Made by a program: the position numbers and the translations under genes. Below, piece after piece: positions 60,556-64,000 of a stretch of 64,000 bases of DNA. Origin of the DNA: Tipula vernalis (Eukaryota; Arthropoda; Insecta; Diptera; Tipulidae); the NCBI GenBank assembly GCA_958295665.1, contig OY282559.1, forward strand, positions 434,001 through 498,000, read 5' to 3'. The notes below the pieces were generated by a model, which saw only the letters and a list, made by a program, of their open reading frames with translations, did not search any database and was not told the origin of the DNA. Within the stretch, counting starts at the first letter, position 1. The number at the start of each line of letters is the position of its first letter.

Positions 60556-62788
60556 TTATGCGATAGTTTTATGTGGATGCAACCATTTTTTCATGTAATA
60601 ACAGAATAACGTCGAAATATAGACAAGTACCATAAGGGCACACGTGACTGCTAAAGCTAATACTGAAGTTTTTGTCGGACATGGCTCAATTATTGTTACT
60701 GTTTTGTCTTTTCCAAAGTCGGCACTATTTTCGCTGCGTAAGAAATCTGAATTCTTCTCATCACCAAAATCGAGTACTAAAATTTCTTGCGAGATATTCA
60801 TCATTTCCTCTTCTTCTTCGTCATCTGTATTAGTTTCATTGCCTGAAATGGAACGACGTTTCCTGCCCCATGATTCGATTGATTCACGTCCCCATTCGCA
60901 TATGGCTGGTTCACATTTTCCTAAGCAGTACTTCACATTACATTGGAAGATTACACCGTAACTTTCGGTAAATCTGAAAGCTTCGTAAACGGACTGTAAG
61001 GCATTACCATCGGGAACAAATCCAGGGAAGATAGTTGGGTCAACTGGACAACCATCGTCGTCAATAATTTGGAAAGTTGATTTCGAATCTTTGGCCATGG
61101 CGACACATGATCGTGCGAAAATACCGTAAGGTGCTAAAAAATAAAATATTTATTAAACATATTTTCATAGAATCAAAGACGTTTTGTAACTTACTATCTT
61201 CGGGAATTTCAATTCTGAAAGTAAGACGATCTCCAATGCGAACAGTTTCGACTTCACGATTTCTGGCATCCAAGATACGAATTCTTGGTGGTGGTGCTTC
61301 GGGTGATGACGTAATATGAATCATTTCTGGATCCCGAATTGGCATCATTCCGAATGAAATATTCTTTGAGCTCATATCATAAGTACATTTAACTTTGTAA
61401 ATTTTATCAGCCTTAGTCATAACAACGCTGTGATGTTGTAATACAACCGTATTTGAATAAACGCCGGTAATACTTTGTGTATTACAGTCTTGACCGGCCA
61501 TAGTGAGATCTAGTCGGAATGCATCACTGTTGATAACATCAATGTTACAGGTTTCTGATCGACCGAGGGCATAAATACGTCCATTGAATGGTTTATTGGT
61601 GCGAACTTGAACAGCAATACGAGTGTCTTTACAGTGAACGGCGACATCATAACATGTTCCGGTCTTATCACAATTAACATCAGCACGGGTTAAATTATTT
61701 ACACTGGGATCTTCGGTAGCATCGAATACAACTGGCAAATTTTGTTCTCCGGTTCCTACACCTGGTTGGCTTGTAGCTGGTTCTAAAATTAAATATAAAT
61801 TACGTAAGATTTGGTCAACAAAATAAATAAAAAAAAAAGTCTATTTACTATCACAATAGTTTTCAAAGTATTGTCCAGTTGGTTCTCCAGCATCGATAAG
61901 TGGTCGTTCGGCATTCAAATAACTTGATGGTCCATCCGGTAATGTTTTATGATCCAAATGATATAGTCGACAGTTATATTGTGATCCAGTCGGCTGCCCT
62001 AGGTACAAATAAGATCGGCACAAAAATTCCGTTTCAATTTCGCAACCTAAACGACACGCAGATTCTGAGGTCACTTGCAATTCTTTATCTGTGTAATAAT
62101 GTAGTCCGGCATATTGTGCCACCTTTTCGTCGGATACTCCAATTCGTGGTGTTTGATATGATCGATTATTTTTACAAGCTTGTTGTGGTTTTAAACATAA
62201 ATTTTCAAAATAGTCAGTACCCTGAGCTTCGACCAATTGTACAAATTGTCCTGTCGTTCGACGATCATAATCACTTAAAACACATTTCATATTATTGTAA
62301 TCGTATTCGACCGAACGACACACGAATCGTTTTTCATTTAAACAAGCGGCTAAACAGGCTTCTTTGGTACTGGTATAGATGAGTGCATTGTCTAATCCAC
62401 GAATAATTTTATTTGGTACACGTTCAAAAGCCCATGGCCGTAAACAAACATTTTCGGTACGAATTTGTAATTTTACCATATAGTACATGCTAGCAGAACG
62501 TTGTGGTGTTGCATTCGGATTGTGTGCCGAAGAATCATTTTGTAGTTGACACAGTGTTTCTTGTACTGGAGTGAGTGGATTTACAACAAAACTAAAAGCA
62601 GCTGCTTGGCAGTCTTGTTCTTCACGACACCATCCTTGACATTCATATAGTGAAAGATTTTTTATACTGAAGTACGTTGTACCAGGAAAATCGTAGTCTG
62701 TTAATTTTTCAAATGCGATACGACTTGTGACCAGTTGTACCGAACATAACACTGTCAGTGTTATTAATAGTGATGCTGTGTTCTTCAT
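60556..62788 (-). CDS. PAN/apple plus ZP-domain transmembrane protein of the apical extracellular matrix
   Basis: Proteins of this architecture polymerise through the ZP domain to build the apical matrix under the cuticle. Minus-strand exons are 62788-61849, 61782-61195 and 61133-60556 (both introns GTAAAT/GTAAGT..TTTTAG, phase 1), joining to 701 aa. Order: signal peptide at 1-22 (MKNTASLLITLTVLCSVQLV); three Cys-rich PAN/apple-like modules at about 24-115, 117-205 and 207-312; the ZP domain at about 345-595 with its Cys set (VNCDKTGTCYD, CNVKYCLGKCEPAICEW); furin site RKRR at 600-603; an acidic linker; a membrane helix at about 666-688 (SVLALAVTCALMVLVYISTL); and a short basic tail. Drosophila proteins with this layout are neyo, nyobe, morpheyus and trynity; I cannot say which, so no symbol is given. 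Confidence 0.92.
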
Positions 62789-63410
62789 ATTTGAAATTCT
62801 ATAATGGAAGAAAAAAAAATTTCACATTAGCATTTGTTTTTTTGGTTTTAATTTTTCCCGTTAACCCTTACATCATTTCTTTAACTATAATTTTGTATAA
62901 GTTCAATGGATTATAAAATAGATGTTATTCCCAAACCAAATGACGTATAATTATTTGTTCTTATGCAAATTTTATATTTTATATGGGTTCAAACTTAAGA
63001 ATAGTAGCAGCACATCAAACAAAATATCTAATTTAATTGAACTGGAACTTCAAACCGATGACATTTGAGTTGTTAATACAAATATATGTGTCTAATTCGA
63101 TCATTAAATTGTTATAGTTCCCATTACATTTTTCGGCATGCATAAGTGACCAGCATTGACCGATTTTAAATAGCATTTGAAAATATGTATAGACATTACA
63201 GGTGGTCAATTTTGTGTCATTCCTAACTAATCACCAAAATCAACAAACAACAAATAAAATTGTGAATAGAGTGGTTTTTGCACAAGAGGTATACATATGT
63301 GTACTAGCTGGGACATCCGGGATTGCTCTCAGACAGAATTTATTGTTGTTGTTGTGCTATGAAAACCAGACAAACCAGAAAACAATTAAAACGTACCCAA
63401 ACTGTTAGTA
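62789..63410. promoter_or_regulatory. Upstream region of the ZP-domain gene
   Basis: AT-rich sequence before the start codon. It presumably holds the promoter and 5' UTR; no element is identifiable. The 68-codon frame at 63202-63408 is not supported. Confidence 0.35.
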
Positions 63411-63417
63411 TGCTACT

Positions 63418-63600
63418 CTAAAGGGGGACAATATAACTTGGCCCCGATATAACTCAAAAATTAAGCATTGCAGCCAAAATCAATCCATAATAAAGTTATT
63501 TGGCTCAAGATAAAATACATTTCTTTTAGATCATTTTTGTCTGTAATGCTTAATTTTCGAGTTATTTATGTGGGTCAAATTAAGCGGTAATCCCTCTACA
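63418..63600. repeat. Foldback MITE, about 185 bp
   Basis: Left-arm AACTCAAAAATTAAGCATTG is mirrored by AACTCGAAAATTAAGCATTA on the opposite strand. Outer parts (CTCTAAAGGGGGA and CTGTAGAGGGATTA) pair more weakly. No ORF. It is followed by a short repeat of TACTACTCCCGTAG at 63608-63640. Confidence 0.7.
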
Positions 63601-63805
63601 GTAACATACTACTCCCGTAGTGTACTACTCCCGTAGCGTCTACTCCCTTTAATGTAATAAGAAGTTTTGGTTGATTTTAATGATGTGGGACAAATAATAA
63701 AATAATTTTAATGACCTTTAAATGACCTTCATATTTTTATATAGAGAAATAATCAAGTAGCTTGAAAACCGATTAAGGTACCGAGATGAATTAAAGTGTA
63801 GATTG

Positions 63806-63830
63806 GTTCTATGGATATCATCCATAGAAC
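63806..63830. repeat. Perfect 11-bp stem hairpin
   Basis: GTTCTATGGAT pairs with ATCCATAGAAC over a 3-nt loop (ATC). No known function. Confidence 0.75.
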
Positions 63831-64000
63831 TATCCAAATTTCGTTAAAATCGGACAGATACTTCAATTTTTTTTTGTACGTATACATTTTCAAAATATAA
63901 AAAAATATTAATGTAATGAAAATACTAAACAAAGAAAATGGTATATTGGTATTTTCAGTTTAACCATTGTGCACATCTCAAGGATAACACTCGGATATTA

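Noticed and set aside
61900..62382. 160-codon plus-strand frame opposite the ZP gene
   Set aside because: Antisense shadow of a Cys-rich PAN-domain exon; the minus frame has signal peptide, domains and splice sites.
1..64000. CRISPR arrays, bacterial operons, rRNA
   Set aside because: No regularly spaced repeats, ribosome-binding sites or rRNA sequence were seen; introns show a eukaryotic nuclear source.

Overview
This is an AT-rich, intron-bearing nuclear window from an insect, probably a fly (Diptera). The proteins read as insect orthologues, introns have GT..AG borders, polyadenylation signals are AATAAA, and the intergenic DNA is full of short inverted-repeat elements, Tc1/mariner relics and broken non-LTR retrotransposons. 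The order is inferred only from protein resemblance and repeat style; I cannot name the species.

Layout: 1-12 kb has no cellular gene that I can support. It holds R1/I-like and Ty3/gypsy-like relics and several foldback elements, including a hAT-like MITE with a perfect 8-bp target duplication. At 12.1-16.6 kb a convergent pair encodes the kinetochore protein CENP-C (+) and the chaperonin subunit CCT3 (-). Their stops are 133 bp apart and their AATAAA signals lie past one another, so the 3' ends probably overlap. A copy of one MITE family (TIR TTGACGATTG) lies upstream of each gene. From 17 to 24 kb is a transposon graveyard: a jockey-like LINE broken by two DNA elements, an R1-like relic and a TA-flanked mariner-like element.

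Unc-76/FEZ, a kinesin-1 cargo adaptor, runs on the minus strand from 48.2 to 24.4 kb. It has five coding exons, and a 21.6-kb first intron carries a SINE, a pogo-like element, two mariner deletion derivatives and LINE debris. EHMT/G9a, an H3K9 methyltransferase with AT-hooks, a Cys-rich module, ankyrin repeats and pre-SET/SET/post-SET, starts 2 kb away on the plus strand in seven coding exons (50.2-55.8 kb). From 55.8 to 60.5 kb are more MITEs and transposase relics. At 60.6-62.8 kb on the minus strand is a three-exon PAN/apple plus ZP-domain membrane protein of the apical extracellular matrix.

The five genes are housekeeping or developmental and show no operon-like cooperation, although CENP-C and EHMT both act in chromatin. 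I found no bounded cluster that looks like a new biological system. The most informative unusual signals are nested insertions that can be read at base resolution, a possible 8-nt first coding exon in CENP-C, and overlapping convergent 3' ends. All exon models were built by hand from splice consensus and reading-frame closure; each closes to a whole number of codons.
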